The translations under genes and the position numbers were made by a program. The notes below the pieces were generated by a model. It worked only from the letters and a program-made list of their open reading frames with translations. It ran no database searches and had not been told where the DNA came from. 64,000 nt of DNA from Caulobacterales bacterium (GTDB lineage Bacteria > Pseudomonadota > Alphaproteobacteria > Caulobacterales > Aquidulcibacteraceae): positions 124,001-188,000 of the forward strand of contig JAFLCU010000001.1 of NCBI GenBank assembly GCA_017303355.1, read 5' to 3'. Positions 36,649 to 45,511 of the stretch are shown here, piece after piece (the first letter of the stretch is position 1; the number at the start of each line of letters is the position of its first letter).

Positions 36649-37521
36649 TTACGCCGGCGCCTCGATCGCGTCCGCCACCGCGACGAGCCGCGTCGCCTCT
36701 TCCAGATGCAACAGCTCGGCCATCTTGCCATCTACCTTGATCACGCCCTTGCCGGCGTTTTCCGGCAGCGCGAAGGCGGCGATTACGGCGCGGGCGCGGG
36801 CGAGTTCTTCCTCGCTGGGAGCGAACACGGAATTGGCGGTTTCGATTTGGCTGGGGTGGATCAGCGTCTTTCCGTCGTAGCCGAATTCGAGACCCTGGCG
36901 GCACTCGACTTCAAGGCCCGCGCCATCGGCGATGTCGTTGAACACGCCGTCGATGGCGCTGAGGCCTTCGGCGCGGGCGGCGAGCACGGCGAGCGAGAGC
37001 GGCGCGTAAAACGCGGCGCGGCCGTTCGTGGCGCGGGCGCGGGTTTCCTTGGCGAGGTCATTGAGGCCGAGCACGAAAGCGGAGAGCCGGGTCTTGCGCG
37101 CGCAGGCCGCGATCTCGGCGATGTTGAAGAACGCGCGCGGCGTTTCGATCATGACCCAGAGCGTCGCCGTGTCGGGAAAGCCGGCGGCGGTCATCGCGTT
37201 GTCGAGCGCGACCACCTCTTCGGCGCTGCTGACCTTCGGCGCCAGCAAGCCATCCGGCTTGGCCGAACCGGCGGCGACAATGTCGTCCCTGCCCCAAGGC
37301 GTCGCGAGCGCATTGGCGCGGACGATGATCTCGCGCTTGCCATAGCCGCCGCCCTTCACGGCGTTAACGACTTGCGCGCGCGCAGCCTCTTTCGCTTCGG
37401 GCGCGACGGAATCTTCGAGATCGAGTAGAAGCACATCGGCGGGCAGTGTTTTCGCCTTCTCCAAGGCTTTCACATTTGCGCCGGGCATATAAAGACAGGA
37501 ACGGCGCGGACGTGCGGACAT
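36649..37521 (-). CDS. HpcH/HpaI-CitE family CoA-ester lyase or malyl-CoA thioesterase
   Basis: A 290-residue TIM-barrel protein of the citrate lyase beta-like group. Motifs: 'RSCLYMPGANVKALEKA', 'LLLDLEDSVAPEAKEAAR' (Mg2+-binding acids), 'VMIETPRAFFNIAEIA' and 'GYDGKTLIHPSQIETAN'. Members cleave malyl-CoA, beta-methylmalyl-CoA or citramalyl-CoA, or hydrolyse malyl-CoA (Mcl2). Size is closer to Mcl2/CitE than to the longer Mcl1. The nearby mch supports a role in the ethylmalonyl-CoA pathway; the exact reaction is undecided. Confidence 0.82.
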   Translation of the reverse strand: MSARPRRSCLYMPGANVKALEKAKTLPADVLLLDLEDSVAPEAKEAARAQVVNAVKGGGYGKREIIVRANALATPWGRDDIVAAGSAKPDGLLAPKVSSAEEVVALDNAMTAAGFPDTATLWVMIETPRAFFNIAEIAACARKTRLSAFVLGLNDLAKETRARATNGRAAFYAPLSLAVLAARAEGLSAIDGVFNDIADGAGLEVECRQGLEFGYDGKTLIHPSQIETANSVFAPSEEELARARAVIAAFALPENAGKGVIKVDGKMAELLHLEEATRLVAVADAIEAPA

Positions 37522-37588
37522 CTTGGTTGCTCTCGACTGACGTGCAAGCGACCATCGCGGGCGCGCCAGATGACGAGGTTCTTGCCGC

Positions 37589-38422
37589 GTGAAGACGGTT
37601 TTGTCGATCCAGAGTCAGGTGGCCGGCGCGCGCGTGGGCAATTCTGTCGCGGCCTTCGCCATGGAGCGGCTGGGCGTGCGCGTGTTGCAGCTGCCGACGG
37701 TGATTTTGGGGCGCCGCCCCGATCACGGCCCGCCCGGCGGCGGCCCAATTCCGGCGCCGACGTTGAGTGCGATGATCGATGGCCTCGCCGCCGACGGTAT
37801 CCTGGCCGAGATCGACGCCGTGCTCACCGGTTACCTCGGCGCGGCCGATCATGTCGGCGTGGTGGTCGACGCCGTGGAGCGGGTGAAAGCCGCCAACAAA
37901 AAAGCCGTGTTCATATGCGACCCAGTGCTTGGCGACGACGGCAAGCTTTTCGTGAAGGACGAGATCGCCGAAGCGGTGTTGCGTGGGCTGGTGCAGCACG
38001 CGGACTGGCTGACGCCGAACGCCTACGAGCTTGGCTTGATCACCGGGCGCAACGTGGATTCGCTGGAGAGCGCGCGCGAGGCGGCGCGGCGTGTTGGCAA
38101 GCCGGTTCTGGTCTCGTCGATCCGAACGGCTTTGGGGTTGGGCAATCTGCTCGCGGCCCCAACGGGCGATTGGTTTTGCGAAACCGCGCGCCTGCCGCGC
38201 GCGCAGAAAGGCGCCGGCGATCTGCTGACCGCGCTCTATGTCGCGCGCCGTGTGCGCGGCGACGCGCTGGTGATGGCGCTCGAAGGCGCAACGGGCGCCG
38301 TGTACGACGTGATCGTGCGTTCGCTTGCGGCGGACAGCGAGGATCTGCTGTTGCCGGAGGCGCAAGACCTGCTCGAAGAACCGGTGACGTGGCCGCGCGC
38401 CCGGTACATGGAGTTGAATTGA
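37589..38422 (+). CDS. pdxY: Pyridoxal kinase
   Basis: A 277-residue ribokinase-fold enzyme that phosphorylates pyridoxal in vitamin B6 salvage. Features: 'VLSIQSQVAGARVGNSVAA' at the start, 'VLTGYLGAADHVGVV', 'FICDPVLGDDGKLFV', 'DWLTPNAYELGLITG' and the anion-hole/catalytic region 'QKGAGDLLTALYVAR' with the catalytic Asp. It begins at GTG 37589. The stop shares one base with the next gene's ATG (TGATG). Confidence 0.9.
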   Translation: MKTVLSIQSQVAGARVGNSVAAFAMERLGVRVLQLPTVILGRRPDHGPPGGGPIPAPTLSAMIDGLAADGILAEIDAVLTGYLGAADHVGVVVDAVERVKAANKKAVFICDPVLGDDGKLFVKDEIAEAVLRGLVQHADWLTPNAYELGLITGRNVDSLESAREAARRVGKPVLVSSIRTALGLGNLLAAPTGDWFCETARLPRAQKGAGDLLTALYVARRVRGDALVMALEGATGAVYDVIVRSLAADSEDLLLPEAQDLLEEPVTWPRARYMELN

Positions 38423-39528
38423 TGGTGGAAGGCTATTTCGCGCCAGGGTTTGAGCGCGTGCGCGAGGCGTTCGCGGCCGGCTTGAGCGAAGAGCTAGGGG
38501 CAAGCTTTGCCGCCGTGCGCAACGGCGAGGTGGTGGTCGATCTTTGGGGCGGCTGGGCCGATCGCGGACAAACCAAACCATGGACGCGCGAGACGATCGC
38601 GCCGGTCTATTCGACGACGAAAGCGATCAGCGCGATCGTGATGGCTTGGCTCTATGATCGCGGTCTGCTGGATTACGAAACGCCGACCGCAACGCTCTGG
38701 CCGGAATTCGGCGTGCACGGCAAAGATAAAGTCACCATCGCGCAAACGCTCGCCCACATGGCCGGGCTGCCGGGCTTCATCAACCCGATCGATCCCGATC
38801 TTTGGCTTGATCCGCCCGCCTGCGCCGCGGCGCTCGCGGCGCTCGCGCCATTATGGGAGCCTGGCGCGGCGAGCGGCTATCATCCGATGAGTTGGGGTTA
38901 TCTCGTCGGCGAGATGGCGCAGCGCGCGTCGGGACGCTCGGTCGGGACGATATTGCGCGAAGAGATTTGCGGGCCGCTCGGGATCGATTTTCGCATCGGC
39001 ACGCCGGAGAGCGAACATCATCGCGCCGCGGAAATGAAGAAGCCGTCACGGCCGGGCGATTTCAACGAGATCACGCCGCCGCTGCGCGCCGCGTTCTTTT
39101 CGCCCTGGGCCGCGCCGGTGCGTGGCTCGACGCAATGGCGCAAGATTGAGATTCCATCCGCCAATGGTCATGGCGGCGCGCTATCGGTCGCGCGCTTGTA
39201 CGAAATCTATGCGACCGGCGGATCGATCAGCGGCAGCCGCGTTCTCTCACAAGAGGCGTTCGACGCACTGACGACGCGGCGCTTCAAGGGCGATGATCTG
39301 GTGCTGCCGTTCAATATCGATTGGCGCACCGGCGTGATCGGCAACTCGAACCGCTTCTATGGGCCAAACATTGAAGCGTTCGGCCATTCGGGCGCCGGCG
39401 GGTCCGTTGGTTTCGGCGATCCGGCGGCGAGCGTTTCGGTTGGTTACGTGATGAACAAGCAATCGCACCACATCATGGGCGACCCGCGCTCGCTGAAGCT
39501 GATCGACGCGCTTTATTCATGCCTCTGA
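38422..39528 (+). CDS. Serine hydrolase of the class C beta-lactamase / EstB family
   Basis: A 368-residue cytoplasmic-looking protein (no signal peptide) of the beta-lactamase-related esterase family. The nucleophile motif SxxK is 'YSTTKAISA' (about residue 66), a Tyr motif lies in 'SGYHPMSWGYLVGE', and 'FGHSGAGGSVGF' replaces the KTG box, as in EstB-type esterases. Hence esterase or amidase action is more likely than antibiotic resistance. It overlaps pdxY by 1 base and the GT87 gene by 10 bases. Confidence 0.85.
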   Translation: MVEGYFAPGFERVREAFAAGLSEELGASFAAVRNGEVVVDLWGGWADRGQTKPWTRETIAPVYSTTKAISAIVMAWLYDRGLLDYETPTATLWPEFGVHGKDKVTIAQTLAHMAGLPGFINPIDPDLWLDPPACAAALAALAPLWEPGAASGYHPMSWGYLVGEMAQRASGRSVGTILREEICGPLGIDFRIGTPESEHHRAAEMKKPSRPGDFNEITPPLRAAFFSPWAAPVRGSTQWRKIEIPSANGHGGALSVARLYEIYATGGSISGSRVLSQEAFDALTTRRFKGDDLVLPFNIDWRTGVIGNSNRFYGPNIEAFGHSGAGGSVGFGDPAASVSVGYVMNKQSHHIMGDPRSLKLIDALYSCL

Positions 39529-40676
39529 GCCGGCGCACGTACGAGATCGCCGCGTGCCTCGTCGCACTGGCGATGCTCGCGGCGATGCTGGCGCTCTTGG
39601 CGCAAGCTAAGGGCCTGCTGCTTGCCAATGGCCAGCCGCTGTTCGGTGATTTCATCACTTTCTGGAGCGCCGGACGCGCCGCGATCGAAGGCGATGCCGC
39701 ATTGGTGCATGATCGCGCCTTTCTGTTTACGCTGCACGAGCAAGCCGTACCTGGCGTTCAGTTCGTCGGCCCCTGGAATTCGCCGCCGCAATTTCTGCTG
39801 ATCGTCGCGCTGTTCGGGACGATGCCCTATCCCGTCGCCGGCATCGTGTTTCTCGCCGCCACCGGTGCGCTCTACATTTATGCTGCGCACAAATTGCTGC
39901 CGGATACACGCGCACTTATCTTCGCCGTTACGGCGCCAGCGGCGCTTTATCATTTGGGCACGGTGCAAAGTGGCCTTCATATCGCGGGCATCAGTGCGCT
40001 TGCACTCTACTGGCTCGATGCACGACCGCGCCTCGCCGGCGGATTGGTCGCGCTGCTGGCGATCAAGCCGCACCTCGCGATCGTTTGGCCGCTGATGCTT
40101 GCGCTCACCGGGCGATGGCGTGCGTTTGGCGTGGCGACGCTGGGATCGATTGCGTTTGCGGTGATCGCTGGCTGGGCGTTCGGCTTCGACGCCTACGTGC
40201 GCTTCTTCGAAAATCTCTCGGCATCGCAAGGCCTGATCAGTGGCCAGCACGTGGCGACACCGGCCTATGCGAGCCTTTACGCCAGCGCGCTCGGTCTCGG
40301 CCTGCCGCAAGCGGCGGCTATTGCTATGCAGGCGCTGAGCGCCACGGGCGCATTGATCGCCGCGATCATCTGCTTCCGGAGCGGCGAGCGCACGACACAA
40401 GGCGCGGCGTTGTGCGCGGCGACGCTGCTGGTTTCGCCCTATCTCTTCTTCTACGATTTCACACTGCTCGCCGTCGGCGCGGCGCTACTGGGTGCGCCAC
40501 GAGATCGGTTCGAAACGATCGCAGCGGTGTTTGCGTGGGGCGCTGGGCTTTCGCTGGCGCTTGGCTATATCGCGCCGCTGCCGCTTTGCCCGCTCGCCGC
40601 GTGGCTCGTGCTCGCCGCCGCGCTCAAGCGTGCAGGAAGCGCGGCCCCTCGCCCGGCGCCAGAACCACACACGTAA
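39519..40676 (+). CDS. GT87 (DUF2029) family membrane glycosyltransferase
   Basis: A 385-residue polytopic membrane protein with about ten hydrophobic segments. It resembles family 87 mannosyltransferase-like proteins: 'GDFITFWSAGRAAIEGDAA' near residue 43 carries the acidic loop, and 'NSPPQFLLIVALFG' and 'LLAIKPHLAIVWPLML' are typical. These enzymes use polyprenyl-phosphate sugars to modify lipids or polysaccharides. Acceptor unknown. Its last 53 bases overlap, in the opposite direction, the end of the phosphatase gene at 40624. Confidence 0.78.
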   Translation: MPLSRRTYEIAACLVALAMLAAMLALLAQAKGLLLANGQPLFGDFITFWSAGRAAIEGDAALVHDRAFLFTLHEQAVPGVQFVGPWNSPPQFLLIVALFGTMPYPVAGIVFLAATGALYIYAAHKLLPDTRALIFAVTAPAALYHLGTVQSGLHIAGISALALYWLDARPRLAGGLVALLAIKPHLAIVWPLMLALTGRWRAFGVATLGSIAFAVIAGWAFGFDAYVRFFENLSASQGLISGQHVATPAYASLYASALGLGLPQAAAIAMQALSATGALIAAIICFRSGERTTQGAALCAATLLVSPYLFFYDFTLLAVGAALLGAPRDRFETIAAVFAWGAGLSLALGYIAPLPLCPLAAWLVLAAALKRAGSAAPRPAPEPHT

Positions 40677-41328
40677 GCGGCCCGCCAAAGCACGCGCCCG
40701 TATCCACATTGATGCGACGCCGATTCACGTGCGGCGTCTTGTCTTGCGTGGGCGTATGACCATGCACGACCACAATCCCCTCCAATTCGGGGCGATCCGG
40801 CCAACGCCCCGGATCAAAAAACTTGCGCGAACGCGTCCACATCCGAATGCCATCCGAGCACTCTGGAAAACGAATGGGATCGATGCCTGCGTGCACGAAC
40901 ACCAAGCCGCGCGCCTCATCGCGCCAAATCGTCGGCAAGGTACGCAGCCATTTTATGTGATCGCTATCGATCACCTCGCGCCAATGATCCTTCACCCCAT
41001 GCGCCTGTTGGTACGAGCGGATCGTATCGTCGCCGCCATTGGTGGCCCAATGATAGAGCCCCATCGTCTCGTCGCGATCATAGGCGTGTAGCATCAGCTC
41101 TTCGTGATTGCCCTTGAGCGCAATCGCCTCGCCCGCCTGTGCTTCCTGCATCGCGCGCAACACGACAGCGCGGCTATCAGGGCCGCGATCGATCATGTCG
41201 CCAAGATAAATGATCTTGTGCGAGGCGCCCGCGCGCGCCGCGTCGTTACGAATGTCATCCGACAATCGTTCGAGTTTATCGGCTTCGCCATGAACGTCGC
41301 CGATGGCGTAATAGACGTGCTCACTCAT
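40624..41328 (-). CDS. Calcineurin-like serine/threonine phosphatase-type metallophosphoesterase
   Basis: A 234-residue PPP-type phosphoesterase, similar in layout to phage-lambda phosphatase and bacterial PrpA. All metal motifs are present: 'AIGDVHGE', 'YLGDMIDRGPDS', 'LKGNHEE', 'VFVHAGID' and 'VVHGHTP'. Substrate may be phosphoproteins or diadenosine tetraphosphate (ApaH-like); not decided. Start ATG 41328 shares a base with the rarD stop. Its 3' end overlaps the convergent GT87 gene by 53 bases, and the overlap encodes the C-terminal 'VVLAPGEGPRFLHA'. Confidence 0.9.
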   Translation of the reverse strand: MSEHVYYAIGDVHGEADKLERLSDDIRNDAARAGASHKIIYLGDMIDRGPDSRAVVLRAMQEAQAGEAIALKGNHEELMLHAYDRDETMGLYHWATNGGDDTIRSYQQAHGVKDHWREVIDSDHIKWLRTLPTIWRDEARGLVFVHAGIDPIRFPECSDGIRMWTRSRKFFDPGRWPDRPELEGIVVVHGHTPTQDKTPHVNRRRINVDTGACFGGPLTCVVLAPGEGPRFLHA

Positions 41329-42239
41329 CAATCATTAGCGCGGCGTAATGTGTCCCATGCGAAGAACGCTAGTCCCGCCCAGATCAACGCAAAGCTCACG
41401 CCGCGCAAGAGGGTGAAGGGTTCGCCGAAGGCAATGCCGGTCGCGAATTGCAGCGATGGCGCAAGGAATTGCAGAAGGCCGAGCGCGGTGAAGCTGACGC
41501 GCCGGGCGCCGAATGCGAACGCCATCAGCGGAATCGCCGTCACTGGCCCAGCCAATGCCAGGAGGATTGCGTGCGGCCAGCTTGTATTGAACGCGAGCGG
41601 CGCCTCGTTCGCCGTCCAAAGCATCAAGCCGATGGCGACAGGCGCTAACGCAATCGTTTCAACAAAAAGCCCAGTCGCGGCCGGCACGGCGGCGCGTTTG
41701 CGGATGACGGCGTAAACCGACCATGTGCCACAGAGCGCCAACGCCGCCCAGGGCGGTGCGCCGAGCGCGATCCCCTGCACGATCACGCCGATGAATGCGA
41801 GCGCAAGCGCGATGATCTGCGGCGTCCGTATCTTCTCGCCGAAGAACAATACGCCGACGGCGACGCTGACGAGCGGCGCGAGAAAATAGGCTAGTGAGGA
41901 CTCGATCACCCGTGCTTGCAGCACGAGCCACACGTAAAGCCCCCAATTGAAGAAAATGAAAAACGCGGATGCGACGAGCGTCAGAAACATGCGCGGACGA
42001 AACGCCGCGCCAAGCTCGCGCAGGCCGCCGCGCCAGCCGCTCATGATAAAAACCGCGGCGAGCGCGGCTGGCGCACACCACAGGATGCGTTGCGCCAACA
42101 CCTCCCGCACATCGGCGAAGGTCAGCAGCTTCAGATAAAGCGGCAGGAAGCCCCACATCAAATAGGCGGACGCGGCGGCAAGAAAGCCCGCGCGGCGCTC
42201 CGCATCCGAGGGCGACATGGGGCGTGCGGCGTCGCTCAT
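41328..42239 (-). CDS. rarD: EamA family transporter RarD
   Basis: A 303-residue, ten-helix drug/metabolite transporter of the RarD group. Family marks are 'AYLMWGFLPLYLKLL', 'LAQRILWCAPAA', 'LNWGLYVW'-like 'FNWGLYVWLV' and 'SLAYFLAPLVSVAVG'. The substrate is not established in general; export of small metabolites is usual. Start 42239 (MSDAARPMS) was chosen; a much longer open frame upstream crosses the REP elements and lacks homology. Coupled to the phosphatase gene by TGATG. Confidence 0.88.
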   Translation of the reverse strand: MSDAARPMSPSDAERRAGFLAAASAYLMWGFLPLYLKLLTFADVREVLAQRILWCAPAALAAVFIMSGWRGGLRELGAAFRPRMFLTLVASAFFIFFNWGLYVWLVLQARVIESSLAYFLAPLVSVAVGVLFFGEKIRTPQIIALALAFIGVIVQGIALGAPPWAALALCGTWSVYAVIRKRAAVPAATGLFVETIALAPVAIGLMLWTANEAPLAFNTSWPHAILLALAGPVTAIPLMAFAFGARRVSFTALGLLQFLAPSLQFATGIAFGEPFTLLRGVSFALIWAGLAFFAWDTLRRAND

Positions 42240-42415
42240 GCAGTGGGGATTCCGTACGAGATTGAAATGAGTCCGGGCCGACACGGCTGTTCGCGTGCAA
42301 TGATCGCCATGACGCCCCCTCGATGCGTAGATAGGAAATGCGCGCACGTTTCGCGCGCGCTTAGCAGCGAAACGCCAACACGTTTTGTAACAAAGCATGT
42401 CAGCTACGCTCGCAA

Positions 42416-42506
42416 CTTCGGACCGCCGGCTTCCAGCCGGCATGCTTAAACTGCAAGCTATGTGCAGGCTGAGCAAAAATGCCGGCTGGAAGCCGGCGGT
42501 CCGAAG
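42416..42506. repeat. Inverted pair of family A hairpin repeats (REP-like)
   Basis: Two 28-base copies in perfect inverted orientation at 42416-42443 and 42479-42506, each carrying the hairpin GCCGGCT-TCC-AGCCGGC next to GGACC. The right copy ends 4 bases before the asd stop codon complement at 42511, so it is immediately downstream of asd and may act on its mRNA end. Paired REPs of this kind are the BIME layout known from other bacteria. Related single copies lie at 33223 and 33313. Confidence 0.85.
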
Positions 42507-42510
42507 CTTG

Positions 42511-43542
42511 TTAAGCCGCCGCCAGGCGCTTGAACAAACCGCGGTTGAGCATGAGCTCGGCGATCTGCACGGCGTTGAGCGCGGCGCCCTTACGGAGGTT
42601 ATCGCTGACGCACCAGAGCGAGATGCCGTTCTCGACCGTAGCGTCCTCACGCACGCGTGAGACGTAAGTCGCGAATTCGCCCACGGCCTCCACCGGCGTG
42701 ATGTAGCCCTCATCCTCGCGGCGATCGACCAGCACGACGCCCGGGGCTTCGCGCAGGATTTCTTGCGCTTCTTCCGCACTGATCGGATTTTCAAACTCGA
42801 TGTTCACAGCCTCGGAATGGCCAACGAACACAGGCACGCGCACGCAAGTGGCGGTCAGCTTGATCGAGGGGTCCATGATCTTCTTGGTCTCGACCATCAT
42901 CTTCCACTCTTCCTTCGTGTAGCCATCCTCCATGAACACATCGATGTGCGGGATGACGTTGAAGGCGATCTGCTTGGTGAATTTCTCTTTCACCAGCTCG
43001 TCATTGACGAAGAGGCCGCGGGTTTGCGTCCAGAGCTCATCCATGGCGTCCTTGCCGGCGCCGGAGACCGATTGATAGGTGGCGACGACGACGCGCTTGA
43101 CCTTCGCATGATCGTGCAGCGGCTTCAGCGCGACGACGAGCTGGGCGGTGCTGCAATTCGGGTTGGCGATGATGTTGAGCTTGTCATAGCCCAGCACGGC
43201 GTCCGGGTTCACTTCCGGCACTACCAGGGGCACGCGCGGATCCATGCGCCAGGCGCTTGAATTGTCGATGACGACAGCGCCCGTCGCGCCAATCTTTGGA
43301 GACCATTCCTTCGACACCGAACCGCCGGCGCTCATCAGGACAAGATCGACGCCCGAGAAATCGAAGGTTTCGAGGTCCTTGCACTTCAGCGTCTTGTCGC
43401 CATAGCTGACTTCCATGCCCACGGAGCGGCGCGAGGCGATGGCGATCACCTCGTCGGCCGGAAACAGCCGCTCTTCCAGAATGGTGAGCATTTCCCGGCC
43501 CACATTGCCGGTGGCGCCGACGACGGCTACGCGCAATCCCAT
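42511..43542 (-). CDS. asd: Aspartate-semialdehyde dehydrogenase
   Basis: A 343-residue NADPH enzyme reducing aspartyl phosphate to aspartate semialdehyde, for lysine/diaminopimelate, threonine and methionine. Motifs: 'VAVVGATGNVGREML' (NADP), the catalytic Cys in 'IANPNCSTAQLVVAL', 'YQSVSGAGKDAMDEL' and the catalytic His in 'VPVFVGHSEAVNIEF'. Normal length. Single gene, followed at once by the inverted REP pair. Confidence 0.96.
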   Translation of the reverse strand: MGLRVAVVGATGNVGREMLTILEERLFPADEVIAIASRRSVGMEVSYGDKTLKCKDLETFDFSGVDLVLMSAGGSVSKEWSPKIGATGAVVIDNSSAWRMDPRVPLVVPEVNPDAVLGYDKLNIIANPNCSTAQLVVALKPLHDHAKVKRVVVATYQSVSGAGKDAMDELWTQTRGLFVNDELVKEKFTKQIAFNVIPHIDVFMEDGYTKEEWKMMVETKKIMDPSIKLTATCVRVPVFVGHSEAVNIEFENPISAEEAQEILREAPGVVLVDRREDEGYITPVEAVGEFATYVSRVREDATVENGISLWCVSDNLRKGAALNAVQIAELMLNRGLFKRLAAA

Positions 43543-43646
43543 GAAATACCTCCCGCGGCCGCGCCGCGCCTCTTGCTGCTAAAGAAAATCCGCGCCTTTT
43601 CCAAGGCGGTGCGCGCGGTTAGGATCGCCGCCACCGGGGGAGCGCC

Positions 43647-44150
43647 ATGGTCGACAACGCCACCAATCTGGAAATCTACAAACTCCTGGTCGAGGACGTC
43701 CGCGACGCCCGCCGGGCGCGACGCGAACTCTCGAACGTCTTCACGACGTTGAACCTCGCCGGCATCGGCGCGCTGGGTTTTCTTTCCAGCGCCGATGGAC
43801 TGCCCAATCCCGTGCTGTTCACGCTCTGCGCGCTCGCGCTGGCGTTCACTTGCATCATCTGGCGCACGTCCAACTCGTACTACACGGTGCTGCTCGCGGC
43901 GAAATACAAGAACATCTACGCCGTCGAGGAAGACCTCGGCGTGCATCCCATTCGCAGCGAGTGGGAGATGATCACGGGCAAGCGCCGCGCGGTGAAATGG
44001 TGGTCGTTGGAGCGCGCCATGCCGCTGCTCTTCATCATTGGCTACGCGGTGTTCTTCGCGGTGCAGGTCGGCGGCGCCGATTTCGGCGCGCTGTTCGACG
44101 GCTTGCAGGACGCCATCGCTGGCGCCCTGCGGAGCGTTGGACTGCGCTAG
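43647..44150 (+). CDS. RipA-like small membrane protein
   Basis: A 167-residue protein with two membrane segments near 52-74 and 126-145. 'IYKLLVEDVRDARRARREL' at the N-terminus and 'RTSNSYYTVLLAAKYKNIY' followed by 'RSEWEMI' resemble the RipA-family octameric membrane proteins first known from Francisella. Recognition is from memory of the family pattern, so it is moderate. Start 43647 has a GGGGGAG site. Function unknown; the gene stands alone between asd and a GNAT gene. Confidence 0.6.
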   Translation: MVDNATNLEIYKLLVEDVRDARRARRELSNVFTTLNLAGIGALGFLSSADGLPNPVLFTLCALALAFTCIIWRTSNSYYTVLLAAKYKNIYAVEEDLGVHPIRSEWEMITGKRRAVKWWSLERAMPLLFIIGYAVFFAVQVGGADFGALFDGLQDAIAGALRSVGLR

Positions 44151-44152
44151 GC

Positions 44153-44713
44153 TCAGCACGCCAAAGCCTCACGCGCGCCGAAACCGCGCTCCAGCGCCGG
44201 CGTATAGAGCATCCGCTTCACCAGCGCGCTTGCGCCACGGCCGATCGAGAACAGGTTTTCGGTTTCGCCCGTATAGGCAAAGCCGCCCTTCTGCAGCACG
44301 CGGCCCGAGGCGGGGTTGTCGGCGAAATGGCCGGCTTGCAATGCGCCCAGCGTGCACGCTTCGCTGATGAAGCCGCGCAGCGCCTCGGTGGCGTAGCCTT
44401 GGCCCCAATAGGGCCGGCCAAACCAATAGCCGACTTCAAAGCTCTCATCGCCGCGCTTATGTGCGCCGATCGTGCCTACCAAGCCCTCGCCTTCGCGATC
44501 GACCGCATAGACGAAATCCTCGTCAAGAGGCTTCCGCGCATTGAGCGTCATGATCCAGCCTTCGGCCGCGCATTCGAGATACGGCGTCGGCGCGCGCAGA
44601 ATCATGCACGCGACCCCCGGATCGCCGGCGAAGCGCGCCACACGAGCAGCATCGCTCATGCGCAGCGGCCGCAACCGCAACCGTTCTGTCTGGATCTCAA
44701 TCACGTCCCGCAT
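44153..44713 (-). CDS. GNAT family N-acetyltransferase (RimJ type)
   Basis: A 186-residue acetyltransferase with the opening 'IQTERLRLRPLRMSDAARVA' and the acetyl-CoA site 'YWFGRPYWGQGYATEALRGF', typical of the RimJ/RimL-like group that acetylates protein N-termini or small amines. The substrate cannot be told. Convergent with the RipA-like gene (2-base gap). Confidence 0.85.
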   Translation of the reverse strand: MRDVIEIQTERLRLRPLRMSDAARVARFAGDPGVACMILRAPTPYLECAAEGWIMTLNARKPLDEDFVYAVDREGEGLVGTIGAHKRGDESFEVGYWFGRPYWGQGYATEALRGFISEACTLGALQAGHFADNPASGRVLQKGGFAYTGETENLFSIGRGASALVKRMLYTPALERGFGAREALAC

Positions 44714-44754
44714 GCGAGCCTCCTTTGGCTCTGGCTTGCGCGGGGCATGAAAAA

Positions 44755-44780
44755 TGGGGCGCCTTGATCCGGGCGCCCCA
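44755..44780 (-). terminator. Terminator of rplU-rpmA
   Basis: TGGGGCGCC (44755-44763) pairs with GGCGCCCCA (44772-44780) around 8 bases, followed on the minus strand by TTTTT. It lies 66 bases after the rpmA stop and before the GNAT gene. Confidence 0.85.
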
Positions 44781-44846
44781 CGCTATTTCGGGAACCGGAT
44801 CGCCCTGTTTGTCAGGCGATCCGGGAAAGTCTCTTCCGGGTCTCGC

Positions 44847-45116
44847 CTATTCGGCCGCGGCCATAATCGGCGCGATGGATACGTAGGTTCGGCCGTCGCG
44901 TTTCGTCGCGAACGCCACTTTGCCTTCACAGAGGGCAAAGAGCGTGTGGTCGCGACCGAGGCCGACGTTATTACCCGGATGGAACTTGGTGCCGCGCTGG
45001 CGCACGAGGATTTCGCCGCCATTGACGGACTGGCCGCCAAAACGCTTCACGCCCAGGCGTTGGCCCGGCGAGTCGCGACCGTTGCGAGAGCTGCCGCCTG
45101 CTTTTTTGTGCGCCAT
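44847..45116 (-). CDS. rpmA: Large ribosomal subunit protein bL27
   Basis: An 89-residue bL27 of the 50S subunit near the peptidyl-transferase centre: '[20 protein letters not shown]' is the classic start and '[20 protein letters not shown]' follows. There is no N-terminal extension, so no Prp-type cleavage is needed. Follows rplU by 40 bases, the usual rplU-rpmA pair. Confidence 0.97.
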   Translation of the reverse strand: MAHKKAGGSSRNGRDSPGQRLGVKRFGGQSVNGGEILVRQRGTKFHPGNNVGLGRDHTLFALCEGKVAFATKRDGRTYVSIAPIMAAAE

Positions 45117-45156
45117 GACGTCCTCGTACGAACCTTATTGGGCCTAGTGGCTTTGC

Positions 45157-45462
45157 TTAGCCGATGGCCGTGATCTTGATGTGGCTTTCGGTCTGACGGT
45201 GACCGATCTTGCGACGATAGGTGTTGCGACGGCGCTTCTTGAACACCGTGACCTTGTCGCCCTTCTTGGTTTCGATCAGCTCGCCCGTGACCTTCACGCC
45301 GGCGACGTCCTTGCCAAGCTTCACGGTCTTGCCGTCGCCCGTCATCAGAACGCTGTCGAAGGTGATCTTCGCGCCCGCATCGCCTTCTAGCTTTTCGACG
45401 ACAATCACGTCGTCCTTGGCCACCCGGTATTGCTTGCCGCCCGTTTTGATAACCGCGAACAT
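45157..45462 (-). CDS. rplU: Large ribosomal subunit protein bL21
   Basis: A 101-residue bL21 with 'MFAVIKTGGKQYRVAKDDVI' at the start and 'KKRRRNTYRRKIGHRQ' near the end, binding 23S rRNA. Start ATG 45462 matches the family; an open frame to 45729 only reads through the leader. First gene of the rplU-rpmA pair. Confidence 0.97.
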   Translation of the reverse strand: MFAVIKTGGKQYRVAKDDVIVVEKLEGDAGAKITFDSVLMTGDGKTVKLGKDVAGVKVTGELIETKKGDKVTVFKKRRRNTYRRKIGHRQTESHIKITAIG

Positions 45463-45511
45463 GACTTCCTGCCTTAGCGCGCCCAAGGGCTCGCCCCGAA
45501 AAACGTAAACG

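Noticed and set aside
36214..38581. Long antisense frames over the CitE-like gene and pdxY
   Set aside because: Both real genes carry catalytic motifs; the antisense products do not.
42240..42794. N-terminal extension of rarD through the REP region and asd
   Set aside because: RarD similarity starts at 42239; the extension crosses repeats and antisense asd.
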